Assembly (NCBI RefSeq): GCF_004022485.1
Contig: NZ_CP034951.1
Span: forward strand, 682,001 to 746,000
Length of the DNA: 64,000 nucleotides
From: Aequorivita sp. H23M31
GTDB taxonomy: Bacteria; Bacteroidota; Bacteroidia; Flavobacteriales; Flavobacteriaceae
Reading direction: 5' to 3'
The notes under the pieces are model-generated. The model saw nothing but the letters and a program-made list of their open reading frames with translations, was not told the origin of the DNA and searched no databases. Positions 18,047-26,278 of this stretch are shown here, piece after piece (the stretch's first letter is position 1; the number at the start of each line of letters is the position of its first letter). The position numbers and the translations under genes were made by a program.

Positions 18047-18474
18047 ATTGTAAATTTGATCTGTAAAAATACGAATATTAAGTATCTCTATTGTTCAAAA
18101 AGGAAATAGGGTTGTTCCGTAGTATTTTTGCCTTACTAAAATCTCCAAAGCTTCATCTGAAAAGAATATATTAAAAACTTTCCGGTTTTTTGAATCAATA
18201 ACTTACCTCTCGAGTTTTAAAACTTGGGGATAGATTACATAAAAAATAACACACCGGTTTTGCTGGGGCTTGTATATGGAGTGTTATAAACAACAACGTC
18301 CCGGTCCAGGTTTTAACAGCGCATAAATGGTTGTGGCGCCGAACAGAATGAGCCTGTTTGTTTTAAAAAATAGAACTTCCATTTATTTTTCTCCGTACCA
18401 AGGAAAATGACTATTTTTGCACGCAAATTTAACACGCTCCCAGCCGAATGCAGGAAGCCTAAAAAATCACAATT
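18047..18474. other. Intergenic region between SDR and GAPDH
   Basis: This 428-base divergent intergenic region holds the promoters of both flanking genes. A long minus-strand open frame across 18313-18777 is antisense to the GAPDH start and does not look like a protein. Apart from the -7 element of GAPDH nothing else was recognised. Confidence 0.5.
18412..18419 (+). promoter_or_regulatory. Promoter -7 element (TATTTTTG) for GAPDH
   Basis: TATTTTTG is a full match to TAnnTTTG and is followed by GCA, as at many flavobacterial starts. It lies 56 bases ahead of the ATG. No clear TTG sits at the expected -33 spacing. Confidence 0.5.
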
Positions 18475-19923
18475 ATGAGTTTTGATGACGTTTATGAAAA
18501 AGAACTGTCCTTTCAAACCGATCGCCGAAAAGCAGCGGTAGAATTTATTAAAATCATTAGCGATCTTTGGTACGATAAGTCCATTGAATTGGTACTTTTC
18601 CGCAACCAGCTTATCGATTGCAATGTGAGTGAAATACTTAGTCTCCATGAATATGCTGGCGAGTTTGTGCAAAAACCTATCTCCATTTTTGATTCTGTAG
18701 AGATTGCCCAGGCTATTAAAACTTTGGATCTTCCACCTGCGAAACTGGATATCGGGAAGCTGACTTACGAATTCCATTTAGAGGACGATAAATACTCAAA
18801 TGCAATGGCATTTGTTTCAGACAAATTAAAAAACGCCAAGGAATTTAAGGGTATCGTTCCTAAAGATGTAGTTCTTTACGGTTTCGGTAGAATTGGTAGA
18901 TTATTAGCGCGTGAGCTTATGACCCGAACAGGTCAAGGAAACCAACTTCGTCTTCGTGCTATTGTGGTGCGTGGAAAAACAGATGAAACAGTACTGGAAA
19001 AAAGAGCTTCCTTGCTTCAGCATGATTCAGTTCACGGCGAATTTCTAGGAACTGTTTCTGCAGATGTAGAAAACAATGCACTTATTATCAACGGCACAAC
19101 CGTTCATATAATTTCAGCGGACAACCCGGATGAAATTGATTATACAAAATACGGAATAGAAGATGCTTTGGTAATTGATAATACAGGCGCTTTCCGCGAT
19201 GACGAAGCTTTGGGAAGACATATGAAAGCCAAAGGTGTTTCAAAGGTTTTACTTACCGCGCCTGGAAAAGGAGTTCCAAATATTGTATTTGGGGTTAACC
19301 ATAAAGAGTATGATCCGAATACTGTTGATATTTTTTCTGCGGCCTCTTGTACAACCAATGCCATTACACCCATCCTAAAAGTTGTTGAAGATACTTGGGG
19401 AGTTGTTCGCGGACACTTGGAGACTATTCATGCTTATACCAACGACCAGAATTTGGTTGACAATATGCACAAAAAATACCGTCGAGGTAGAGCTGCTGCA
19501 TTAAATATGGTAATAACCGAAACCGGTGCTGGTAGCGCCGTTGCTAAAGCGCTTCCAAGTCTGGCCGGAAAACTGACCTCCAATGCCATTCGAGTTCCAG
19601 TTCCAAACGGTTCGTTGGTGGTTCTAAACCTGGAGGTTTCAAAACCTGCTTCTGTTGAGGAAATAAATTCTACAATGAAAAAATATGCCTTGGAAGGCAA
19701 TTTGGTAGAGCAAATTAGATATGGCATCAGCAATGAGCTAGTATCAAGCGATATCGTGGGAACTGCCCAACCAGCTATTTTTGACAGCAACGCAACTATC
19801 GCAACGGAAGATGGAAAGAATATGGTCCTGTATGTTTGGTATGATAACGAATATGGTTACAGCCATCAGGTAATGCGACTGGCAAAATATATTGCTCAGG
19901 TAAGAAGATTTACTTATTATTAG
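18475..19923 (+). CDS. gap: Glyceraldehyde-3-phosphate dehydrogenase, long Bacteroidota form
   Basis: 482 aa. It oxidises glyceraldehyde-3-phosphate to 1,3-bisphosphoglycerate with NAD(P) in glycolysis/gluconeogenesis. The N-terminal extension of about 125 residues (DVYEKELSFQTDRRKAAVEF) is typical of the second, long GAPDH of Bacteroidota. The classical domain begins with VVLYGFGRIGRLLAREL. The active-site cysteine is in FSAASCTTNAITPIL, and WYDNEYGYSHQVMRL closes the protein. It is a single gene followed by a strong terminator. A biosynthetic (NADP) preference has been suggested for such forms but cannot be read here. Confidence 0.9.
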   Translation: MSFDDVYEKELSFQTDRRKAAVEFIKIISDLWYDKSIELVLFRNQLIDCNVSEILSLHEYAGEFVQKPISIFDSVEIAQAIKTLDLPPAKLDIGKLTYEFHLEDDKYSNAMAFVSDKLKNAKEFKGIVPKDVVLYGFGRIGRLLARELMTRTGQGNQLRLRAIVVRGKTDETVLEKRASLLQHDSVHGEFLGTVSADVENNALIINGTTVHIISADNPDEIDYTKYGIEDALVIDNTGAFRDDEALGRHMKAKGVSKVLLTAPGKGVPNIVFGVNHKEYDPNTVDIFSAASCTTNAITPILKVVEDTWGVVRGHLETIHAYTNDQNLVDNMHKKYRRGRAAALNMVITETGAGSAVAKALPSLAGKLTSNAIRVPVPNGSLVVLNLEVSKPASVEEINSTMKKYALEGNLVEQIRYGISNELVSSDIVGTAQPAIFDSNATIATEDGKNMVLYVWYDNEYGYSHQVMRLAKYIAQVRRFTYY

Positions 19924-19962
19924 TAAATAAAGTAAATTACCGTAGAATTCGATTAATTGAAC

Positions 19963-19997
19963 AAAAAACCCTAAACAGTATGTGAAGGGTTTTTTTT
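19963..19997 (+). terminator. Rho-independent terminator of GAPDH
   Basis: AAAAAACCCT and AGGGTTTTTTTT form a stem around a loop of about 13 bases, ending in a T run, 40 bases after the GAPDH stop. Confidence 0.8.
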
Positions 19998-20029
19998 ATT
20001 TAGATAATTAGAGCTTAATTATCCTAGGA

Positions 20030-20446
20030 AATTTTTGTTGGCGACTTTTTTGAAAATGGGATGCTAGATGGACTTTCAAATTGAGAGATTTAACAGCTAA
20101 TGAAATTTTAAAAATATCCAAGAACCCTTTACTTACAAATCTCAATGTTTTTAAGCTATATAACTGCTCAAACTCATTAGGTCGAAATGATAAAACTTCC
20201 TGCTCTTACTACTCCTGAGAGCTTGAGGAATATTAAAGCTACTCGTTATTTATATGTACGCCACACTCAAGCATTGGACAATCTCAATGGACCATCCAAT
20301 AAAATGGATATACGAAACAACATAGGCTATCCGATTTTTGTGCTTTACAGCAATTGTTCACAACTGTTCCACCTAATGAATACTCTATGGCTGGCAACGC
20401 TTATAATCCCAGTATTCAAGATATTGTTGATGATTGTAGACTATAG
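20030..20446 (+). pseudogene. Remnant of a second LRR-like (receptor-L type) lipoprotein gene
   Basis: Pieces of one protein are spread over shifting frames. First is DGLSN, then LRDLTANEILKISKNPLL and TNLNVFKLYNCSNSLG. Next, in another frame, are PESLRNIKATRYLYV and ALDNLNGPSNKMDIRNN. Last is FCALQQLFTTVPPNEYSMAG followed by NAYNPSIQDIVDDCRL and a stop at 20444-20446. The last piece aligns with the C-terminus of the intact protein at 20598-22016 (YCSLLNLFSTNPP, YNAYNPTRQDLIDGNCSL, stop). This is therefore the 3' part of a tandem paralogue with at least two frameshifts and no recognisable signal peptide. Confidence 0.75.
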
Positions 20447-20541
20447 GTAAAGAAAAAAAAATCCAAGTGAAATCCCAGTTGAAAAGGATCGCGTAATTAC
20501 TCCCACGAAATTCGATTTACATTTTCGAAAATCCAGTGTTT

Positions 20542-20570
20542 TTGGCAACGGGATTTTTTATTTACATTTG
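20542..20570 (+). promoter_or_regulatory. Promoter (TTG, 18 bp, TACATTTG) for the LRR-like lipoprotein
   Basis: A TTG at 20542-20544 and a TACATTTG at 20563-20570 are separated by 18 bases, matching the Bacteroidota housekeeping promoter in both boxes. The ATG follows 27 bases after the -7 box. Confidence 0.7.
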
Positions 20571-20597
20571 AAAAATCCAACATTTTTAATATAGATT

Positions 20598-22016
20598 ATG
20601 CGAATTTCTTTCAACTATTGCCTCAGCCTCCTTTTATTAATTTCAGTTTTAACTTTAAATTCCTGTTCCAAGGATGACGAAACGGAAACTACTGTTACTA
20701 CTTCAGATTTTTCTACCATTATGGATGAATATCCACCAAATGGGGAATTAATTGGAACGGTGGAAGGAAGAACAAATCGCGGTTCCGTTACTTTTTCCAT
20801 ACTCGAACAAACCCCGATGGGAGCATTTTCAATCGATGCTATTTCCGGAGAATTGAAAGTTGCTGATGAAACACTTTTCGTTTATGGCATAAATCCAATT
20901 ATTACTGGGACGGTAAAAGTTGCAAACGGGGATATTTCCAAAAATGCTGCTGTTACTATAACTTTAAATGATTTGACCCATGAAAACATATATAATGGAG
21001 ATGTTATTCTAAGAACCCAAGGAGAAGTAAATTCCTTTGGATCGGCTCAATATACGAGGATTACAGGGTATTTAACCATTGGTGACCCAGCGGATATTAG
21101 TGTTTCTGATATTTCTGATTTATCTCCTTTGGAAACTTTAAACAGAATCGATTTGGATTTAAATATAATGAACAACGCCAATCTGGTTACTACTACCGGT
21201 TTGGAAATCGCTGTTCTTGAGGGTTCTCTTTTGGTATTTAATAATCCTGAATTGAAAAAACTGGAAGGATTCAGTGGTTTAACCAGTTTAGGCGACTTGT
21301 TTTTTTCCACAAATGATAGCTTGGATGATCTTTCGAGTTTAAGTAATTTATCTGTAATTGAAAGTGACCTTATAATAGTCACCTGTGGTGCGATAACGAA
21401 TCTTGATTGGCTTAACCACCTAACTTCCGTTGCCAATATGTCGATACGGAATTGTATGTCGTTGGCTCATATTGATGGGCTTAATAATTTAAGGAATCTA
21501 AACGGTGAGTACAATTTTTTCGAGATTTCAGATAATTCTTCATTGAAGAACTTAAATGGCCTAATTAATTTGAGAGCTGAATTGTATGAGCTGGAAGTAG
21601 GACATAATCCTTCTCTTGAAAGCATACAAGGGTTGGAGAACATAAACGTAACCCACATTCTTGCTATTGAAGATAATCAAGTTTTGGAAAACCTTAATGG
21701 ATTGGAGTCCACCATTTCAATTGCAGAAAAACTTATTATTAACGATAATTACTCCTTAACCAATCTGCAAGGTTTGGGTGATTTAACTTCGGCTTACGAA
21801 ATTCATTTATATCGAAATGGAGGTCTGTTGAACCTGGAAGGCCTGAACAACTTAGCAGATACTTGGAAAATGGATATTCAGGGTAATTCCCAGCTTTCTG
21901 ATTATTGCAGTTTATTGAATTTGTTTAGTACGAATCCTCCTACTGTGTTTTTAACCGGATATAACGCTTACAATCCCACAAGACAGGATTTGATCGATGG
22001 CAATTGTAGTTTATAA
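20598..22016 (+). CDS. Lipoprotein with cadherin-like domain and LRR/receptor-L-like repeats
   Basis: 472 aa. The signal peptide LSLLLLISVLTLNSC ends in a lipobox, so the mature N-terminus is the Cys. A cadherin-like segment follows (about 45-115: VTFSILEQTPMGAFSIDAIS, VAVTITL-type end). The rest is a solenoid of about 24-residue repeats with the recurrent pattern LxxLxGLxxLxxxxxLxIxxN (for example LNGLINLRAELYELEVGHN, LEGLNNLADTWKMDIQGN), as in receptor L-domain/LRR-like proteins. It is probably surface-exposed; the ligand is unknown. A wrecked paralogue lies directly upstream. Confidence 0.8.
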   Translation: MRISFNYCLSLLLLISVLTLNSCSKDDETETTVTTSDFSTIMDEYPPNGELIGTVEGRTNRGSVTFSILEQTPMGAFSIDAISGELKVADETLFVYGINPIITGTVKVANGDISKNAAVTITLNDLTHENIYNGDVILRTQGEVNSFGSAQYTRITGYLTIGDPADISVSDISDLSPLETLNRIDLDLNIMNNANLVTTTGLEIAVLEGSLLVFNNPELKKLEGFSGLTSLGDLFFSTNDSLDDLSSLSNLSVIESDLIIVTCGAITNLDWLNHLTSVANMSIRNCMSLAHIDGLNNLRNLNGEYNFFEISDNSSLKNLNGLINLRAELYELEVGHNPSLESIQGLENINVTHILAIEDNQVLENLNGLESTISIAEKLIINDNYSLTNLQGLGDLTSAYEIHLYRNGGLLNLEGLNNLADTWKMDIQGNSQLSDYCSLLNLFSTNPPTVFLTGYNAYNPTRQDLIDGNCSL

Positions 22017-22142
22017 CGGACATCGCTTAAATTTCAATATTTCCTGTACCAATCTCTACTAAGAAGGCTAATTGATTTATGACTTTGTTAACCCTAGATT
22101 ATCAAGGTTTCAATCAAATTTGTCCCAATGATAAATTGCATT

Positions 22143-23312
22143 ATGTCTGAGGGAAAAAAACCTATAAATTATAGCAAAGCGAAGTGGTTTAAGAGAAAGC
22201 GCTATTACATTCCGGCAATAATCCTTCACCTTTTTATTGCCTTCAGACTTTTTTTACCATTTTGGATTGAGAATAAGGTTAATAAAACCCTAGCCGAACT
22301 TCCCGGATATCAGGGTCAAGTATCAGACATCGACGTATCTATTTTTAACGGAACATACTCTATTAAGGGTATGACCCTGAAAAAAGATTCTGCAAAAACA
22401 GAAATTCCGTATATCAAATTACCTCACATTTTAATTGCATTTGACTGGGAAGCACTTAAGGAAGGAAAGTTAGCCAGCAAAATTCAAATTCAGAATGCGG
22501 AACTAACCTATGTTCTTGAAGATTGGAAAGATATCGACAATAAAACGCAAACCAAAGATTGGAAAAACGTTTGGACAAAATTAGTGCCTTTAGACATCAA
22601 CCAAATTGAAATTCATTCTGGAAAAGTGTTGTTTATACCATCATCATTGCATCCCGAAAAGTTTTTGGGTCTTCAGGATTTAACCTTGTCTGCTACCAAC
22701 TTACAATCAGTTATAGAAAAAGAGCGTATCCTCCCCTCGCCTATCGAAGTCAACGGCATCTCAAATGGAAATGGCAAGTTTCATCTGGAAGGAAATATGA
22801 ACCTTCAAAAAGAAATTCCGGAAATGGATCTGTCATTCTCTCTTGAAAACGCAGACATCGAGGCTTTGAATAGTTTTACAAGTACTTATGGAGGTTTTTA
22901 TTTTGCAAAAGGAAAAATGGATATCATGGGGGAAGCTGATATAAGCAAGGCCAACTTTAAAGGATACATCAAACCCATAATTAATAATTCCGAAGTAATT
23001 AAAACTGAGGATGATTTTACCGAAAACCTTTGGCAAGGTTTTGTTCTTCTTTTTAGTGACATTTTAAAACATACTGGCTCCGAACCATTGACAACCAAGA
23101 TCTCCGTAGAAACTGGGCTTGGTCATTCAGAAATGGGAACTTGGGCCACAATTATAGATTCCTTTAACCAAAGTTGGATCCAAGTCTTTAACGAGAAAAT
23201 AATTGCGGAGAATACCGTTAAAAAAACTCCCCTTAGTAGGAAAGAACTACAAAAACAACTCCAGGAGCAGAAAGCCAAACGAAAAAAAGAACTCCGCCCA
23301 AAAAAGGGATGA
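22143..23312 (+). CDS. DUF748 (AsmA-like) family protein
   Basis: 389 aa from ATG 22143; an in-frame ATG 15 bases upstream is also possible. One N-terminal membrane segment (YIPAIILHLFIAFRLFLPFW) anchors a large periplasmic beta-rich domain with SKIQIQNAELTYVLEDW and VNGISNGNGKFHLEGNMNLQ, the DUF748 pattern. The C-terminus is very basic (KKELRPKKG). DUF748 proteins are distant relatives of AsmA/bridge-like lipid transport proteins, and transport of phospholipid or envelope assembly is an inference from that. It precedes trmD by 83 bases. Confidence 0.7.
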   Translation: MSEGKKPINYSKAKWFKRKRYYIPAIILHLFIAFRLFLPFWIENKVNKTLAELPGYQGQVSDIDVSIFNGTYSIKGMTLKKDSAKTEIPYIKLPHILIAFDWEALKEGKLASKIQIQNAELTYVLEDWKDIDNKTQTKDWKNVWTKLVPLDINQIEIHSGKVLFIPSSLHPEKFLGLQDLTLSATNLQSVIEKERILPSPIEVNGISNGNGKFHLEGNMNLQKEIPEMDLSFSLENADIEALNSFTSTYGGFYFAKGKMDIMGEADISKANFKGYIKPIINNSEVIKTEDDFTENLWQGFVLLFSDILKHTGSEPLTTKISVETGLGHSEMGTWATIIDSFNQSWIQVFNEKIIAENTVKKTPLSRKELQKQLQEQKAKRKKELRPKKG

Positions 23313-23395
23313 TTGGTGCTTAATCCGTATTTTTGAAAGCGTCGGATTTCATTTTGAGATTTATTGTATAATTAACCTTTTTCAAAGATTGGATA

Positions 23396-24070
23396 ATGCG
23401 AATAGATATAATTACCGTTCTTCCCGAACTCCTTCAAAGCCCTTTTGAGGCGTCCATTTTAAAACGTGCCATTGAAAAAGGACTAGTGGAAGTGCACACT
23501 CATAACCTACGTGATTATTCCACAAATGCCTACAAGCAAATAGACGATTACCAATTTGGCGGAGGCGCTGGCATGGTTATGATGATTGAGCCTATTGATA
23601 AATGTATTAGCGATCTTAAAAGCCAAAGGGATTATGACGAGGTTATTTATATGACGCCCGATGGAAAAACCTTCAATCAAAAGACCGCCAATGAACTTTC
23701 CTTAAAGGAAAATATAATCATTCTTTGCGGCCATTACAAAGGTGTGGACCAACGGGTCCGCGATCATTTTATTACTCGTGAAATCTCTGTGGGTGATTTT
23801 GTTTTAAGCGGTGGCGAATTAGCAGCAGCTCTGGTCTGCGATGCTATAATTCGTTTAATTCCAGGAGTTTTGGGCGATGAAACCAGCGCCTTGACCGATT
23901 CCTTTCAGGACAATTTATTGGCACCTCCTATTTATACCCGTCCTGCGGAATACAAAGGATGGACCGTTCCAGAAATTTTGACCAGTGGCAATACTCCTAA
24001 AATTGAAGAATGGCGTGAAGATCAAGCTTATAAGCGTACGGAAGAAAGACGCCCCGATTTATTAGAATAA
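23396..24070 (+). CDS. trmD: tRNA (guanine-N1)-methyltransferase (m1G37)
   Basis: 224 aa. It methylates G37 of tRNAs reading CNN codons (including tRNA-Pro), preventing frameshifts. The SPOUT fold shows [33 protein letters not shown] and the knot motif [15 protein letters not shown]. The C-terminal helices end with [19 protein letters not shown]. In most flavobacteria rplS follows directly. Here rplS is 4.2 kb away, beyond DUF885, an SdpR-like regulator and an SdpI-hydrolase fusion. Confidence 0.95.
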   Translation: MRIDIITVLPELLQSPFEASILKRAIEKGLVEVHTHNLRDYSTNAYKQIDDYQFGGGAGMVMMIEPIDKCISDLKSQRDYDEVIYMTPDGKTFNQKTANELSLKENIIILCGHYKGVDQRVRDHFITREISVGDFVLSGGELAAALVCDAIIRLIPGVLGDETSALTDSFQDNLLAPPIYTRPAEYKGWTVPEILTSGNTPKIEEWREDQAYKRTEERRPDLLE

Positions 24071-24121
24071 ATTTCGTTCTATTTTATAACCATCCTCACA
24101 ACAATCAAAACCAAATTTTAC

Positions 24122-25921
24122 ATGAAGAGTTTACACATTTTATTAATGTTTTGTGCCGTTACAATCTTTTCGGCTTGTAAAAATGAAAACAAAGAAAAAG
24201 AGAATCCCAAAACCAACATCGCAATGAACGCCGATTTCAACCGAACTTTGGAAAATTACTATGAAAAAGGATTGGAATTAAATCCAATCAACGCCACGTT
24301 TGCAGGCGACGCCCGCTATAATAATCGGTTTCCAAATTTCCTGTCCGATGAATATATCGCGGAGCAGAAAAGTTTTTATAAAAATTTTAGAGAAGAAGCG
24401 TTAAAATATGAGGATTCCACTTTAAGTGGGACAGAAAAGATGAGCAGAGAGGTTTTGATTTGGGAATGTAATATCAATTTGGAGGCTCTTGAATTTAAAA
24501 ACCATTTATATTTTCCTATCGACCAAATGTGGTCAATAAACCTGTTAATGGGCCAATTGGCAAGTGGCAAAAGCGCACAACCCTTTAAAACCTTTGAGGA
24601 TTATAGAAATTGGCTAGAGCGTTTGGACGGTTTTGTGGTATGGCTTAAAAGTGCCGAAAAAAGAATGAAAGAAGGAATGGCCGAAGGTTATGTATTGCCA
24701 AAATCATTGATTGTAAAAATTGTGCCCCAACTAAAGCCAATGACAGAAACTGATCTGGATAGGAATTTATTCTTCTCTCCGATTAAGAATCTTCCGGATA
24801 ATTTATCGGAAGAAGACAAGCAAAAGATCACACAGGAATATTCTGAAATGGTTTCAGAAAAAATAATTCCTACGTATGAAAGTTTATACACATTTATGTC
24901 GGGGGATTATATGAAGGCGGGAAGAACCACGTCAGGTATTGAGGACACCCCACAAGGTGATGATTATTATAAACACCAAATAAAGCTCTACACAACTACA
25001 GAGATGACCCCAGATGAAATTCATAAACTGGGTTTGAGTGAGGTGGCCCGAATTTCATCAGAAATGGAAAAAGTCAAGAATCAAATTGGTTTTAAAGGGG
25101 ATTTAAAGGAATTTTTCGAATTTGTACGCACAAATAAAGAATTGATGCCCTATAATGAACCGCAGCAGATCCTGGACCATTTTGCTCAAATTCATGAAAC
25201 AATGAAACCCCAATTGAAAGTTCTTTTCGACCATATGCCCAAAACCCCGTTTGAGGTAAGACAAACAGAGAAATTCCGTGAAAAATCCGCTAGCGCCGAA
25301 TATAATCCTGGAAGTTTGGATGGCACAAGACCGGGGATATTTTATGTTCCGATCCCAGATGCTAACGAATACAATAATTATAGTGACGAATCCCTGTTTT
25401 TACATGAAGCAATTCCGGGGCATCATTATCAAATCTCCCTAACACAGGAAAATGATGAGCTCCCAATGTTCCGCAAAACTTTATTTTACAGCGGTTATGG
25501 AGAAGGTTGGGCACTTTATTGCGAATCTCTCGGAAAAGAACTCGGACTCTACACAGATCCCTATCAATACTTCGGAATGTTGGGTGCGGAAATGCACCGT
25601 GCCGTCCGGCTTGTTGTGGATACAGGAATCCACTCTAAGGGATGGACTCGAGAGGATGCTATTCAATATTGTTTGGAAAACGAATCAGAGCCAGAAGCAG
25701 GAATCATTTCTGAAATAGAACGATATATGGCCAACCCAGGTCAAGCTTTGTCGTATAAAATAGGTCAGTTAAAAATCTTGGAACTCCGCCATAAAGCCGA
25801 AAAGGTGCTTGGCGACAAATTTAAAATAGCGGAATTCCACAATCAAATTTTGGAAACTGGCTGCATTCCTCTGCAATTACTAGAAAAAAAAATCGACTCT
25901 TGGATCGCTTCGCAAAAATAA
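24122..25921 (+). CDS. DUF885 family lipoprotein, probable zinc metallopeptidase
   Basis: 599 aa. The signal peptide LHILLMFCAVTIFSAC ends in a lipobox, so the protein is predicted to be lipid-anchored in the envelope. The DUF885 catalytic region shows LFLHEAIPGHHYQISL (an HExxxGHH-type zinc site), preceded by RPGIFYVPIPDANEYN and followed by SGYGEGWALYCESL, where the Glu is probably the third ligand. The C-terminus has NPGQALSYKIGQLKILELR. The family is related to M32-like gluzincins and its substrates are unproven. It lies 51 bases after trmD. Confidence 0.85.
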   Translation: MKSLHILLMFCAVTIFSACKNENKEKENPKTNIAMNADFNRTLENYYEKGLELNPINATFAGDARYNNRFPNFLSDEYIAEQKSFYKNFREEALKYEDSTLSGTEKMSREVLIWECNINLEALEFKNHLYFPIDQMWSINLLMGQLASGKSAQPFKTFEDYRNWLERLDGFVVWLKSAEKRMKEGMAEGYVLPKSLIVKIVPQLKPMTETDLDRNLFFSPIKNLPDNLSEEDKQKITQEYSEMVSEKIIPTYESLYTFMSGDYMKAGRTTSGIEDTPQGDDYYKHQIKLYTTTEMTPDEIHKLGLSEVARISSEMEKVKNQIGFKGDLKEFFEFVRTNKELMPYNEPQQILDHFAQIHETMKPQLKVLFDHMPKTPFEVRQTEKFREKSASAEYNPGSLDGTRPGIFYVPIPDANEYNNYSDESLFLHEAIPGHHYQISLTQENDELPMFRKTLFYSGYGEGWALYCESLGKELGLYTDPYQYFGMLGAEMHRAVRLVVDTGIHSKGWTREDAIQYCLENESEPEAGIISEIERYMANPGQALSYKIGQLKILELRHKAEKVLGDKFKIAEFHNQILETGCIPLQLLEKKIDSWIASQK

Positions 25922-25944
25922 TTATCGCTTAATAAATAACCTCG

Positions 25945-25975
25945 TCAGCAACTTTTAAATAAAAAAAGTTGCTGA
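25945..25975. terminator. Hairpin terminator after the DUF885 gene
   Basis: TCAGCAACTTTT and AAAAAGTTGCTGA pair as a nearly perfect 12-13 bp stem around a short A/T loop, 24 bases after the stop. The 3' flank is TCCAATTTATA without a long T run. Confidence 0.65.
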
Positions 25976-25984
25976 TCCAATTTA

Positions 25985-26006
25985 TATTTAGATATTTGTC
26001 TAAATA
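25985..26006 (+). promoter_or_regulatory. Inverted-repeat operator ahead of the SdpR-like gene
   Basis: TATTTAGA (25985-25992) and TCTAAATA (25999-26006) form a perfect 8-bp inverted repeat with a 6-bp spacer, 13 bases before the ATG. The spacer carries TATTTG, which resembles the -7 box. The position fits autoregulation by the encoded ArsR-type repressor. Confidence 0.6.
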
Positions 26007-26018
26007 CCTAAACAAGCG

Positions 26019-26276
26019 ATGAAAGATATTTTCAAAGCATTAAATGATGAAACTCGTCGGGAGATTTTGGAACTATTGAAAAAAAGGGATATGACCGCCG
26101 GTGAAATTGCGGACAACTTTATTATTTCAAAGCCCAGCATTTCCCACCATTTGGATATTTTGCAGCGTGCAGATCTAATTGTAGGAGAAAAAAATGGACA
26201 ATTCATAAATTATTCAATCAACACCACCATTTTAGACGAAGTTTTTTCTTGGCTACTAACCCTCAAAAAACAATAA
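26019..26276 (+). CDS. ArsR-type winged-helix regulator, SdpR-like
   Basis: 85 aa, a single winged-helix domain. MKDIFKALNDETRREILELL and the recognition helix region ISKPSISHHLDILQRADLI match the autorepressor SdpR group of ArsR regulators. It lacks metal-binding Cys pairs, so it is not a classical metal sensor. The stop is 2 bases ahead of an SdpI-like membrane protein gene, matching the sdpRI arrangement of Bacillus, in which SdpR represses its own operon until SdpI sequesters it at the membrane. The inverted repeat upstream is the likely operator. Confidence 0.85.
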   Translation: MKDIFKALNDETRREILELLKKRDMTAGEIADNFIISKPSISHHLDILQRADLIVGEKNGQFINYSINTTILDEVFSWLLTLKKQ

Positions 26277-26278
26277 TT

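Noticed and set aside
18313..18777. 154-codon minus-strand open frame
   Set aside because: It is antisense to the GAPDH start and promoter region; the product has no family features and the plus-strand frame is clearly the coding one.
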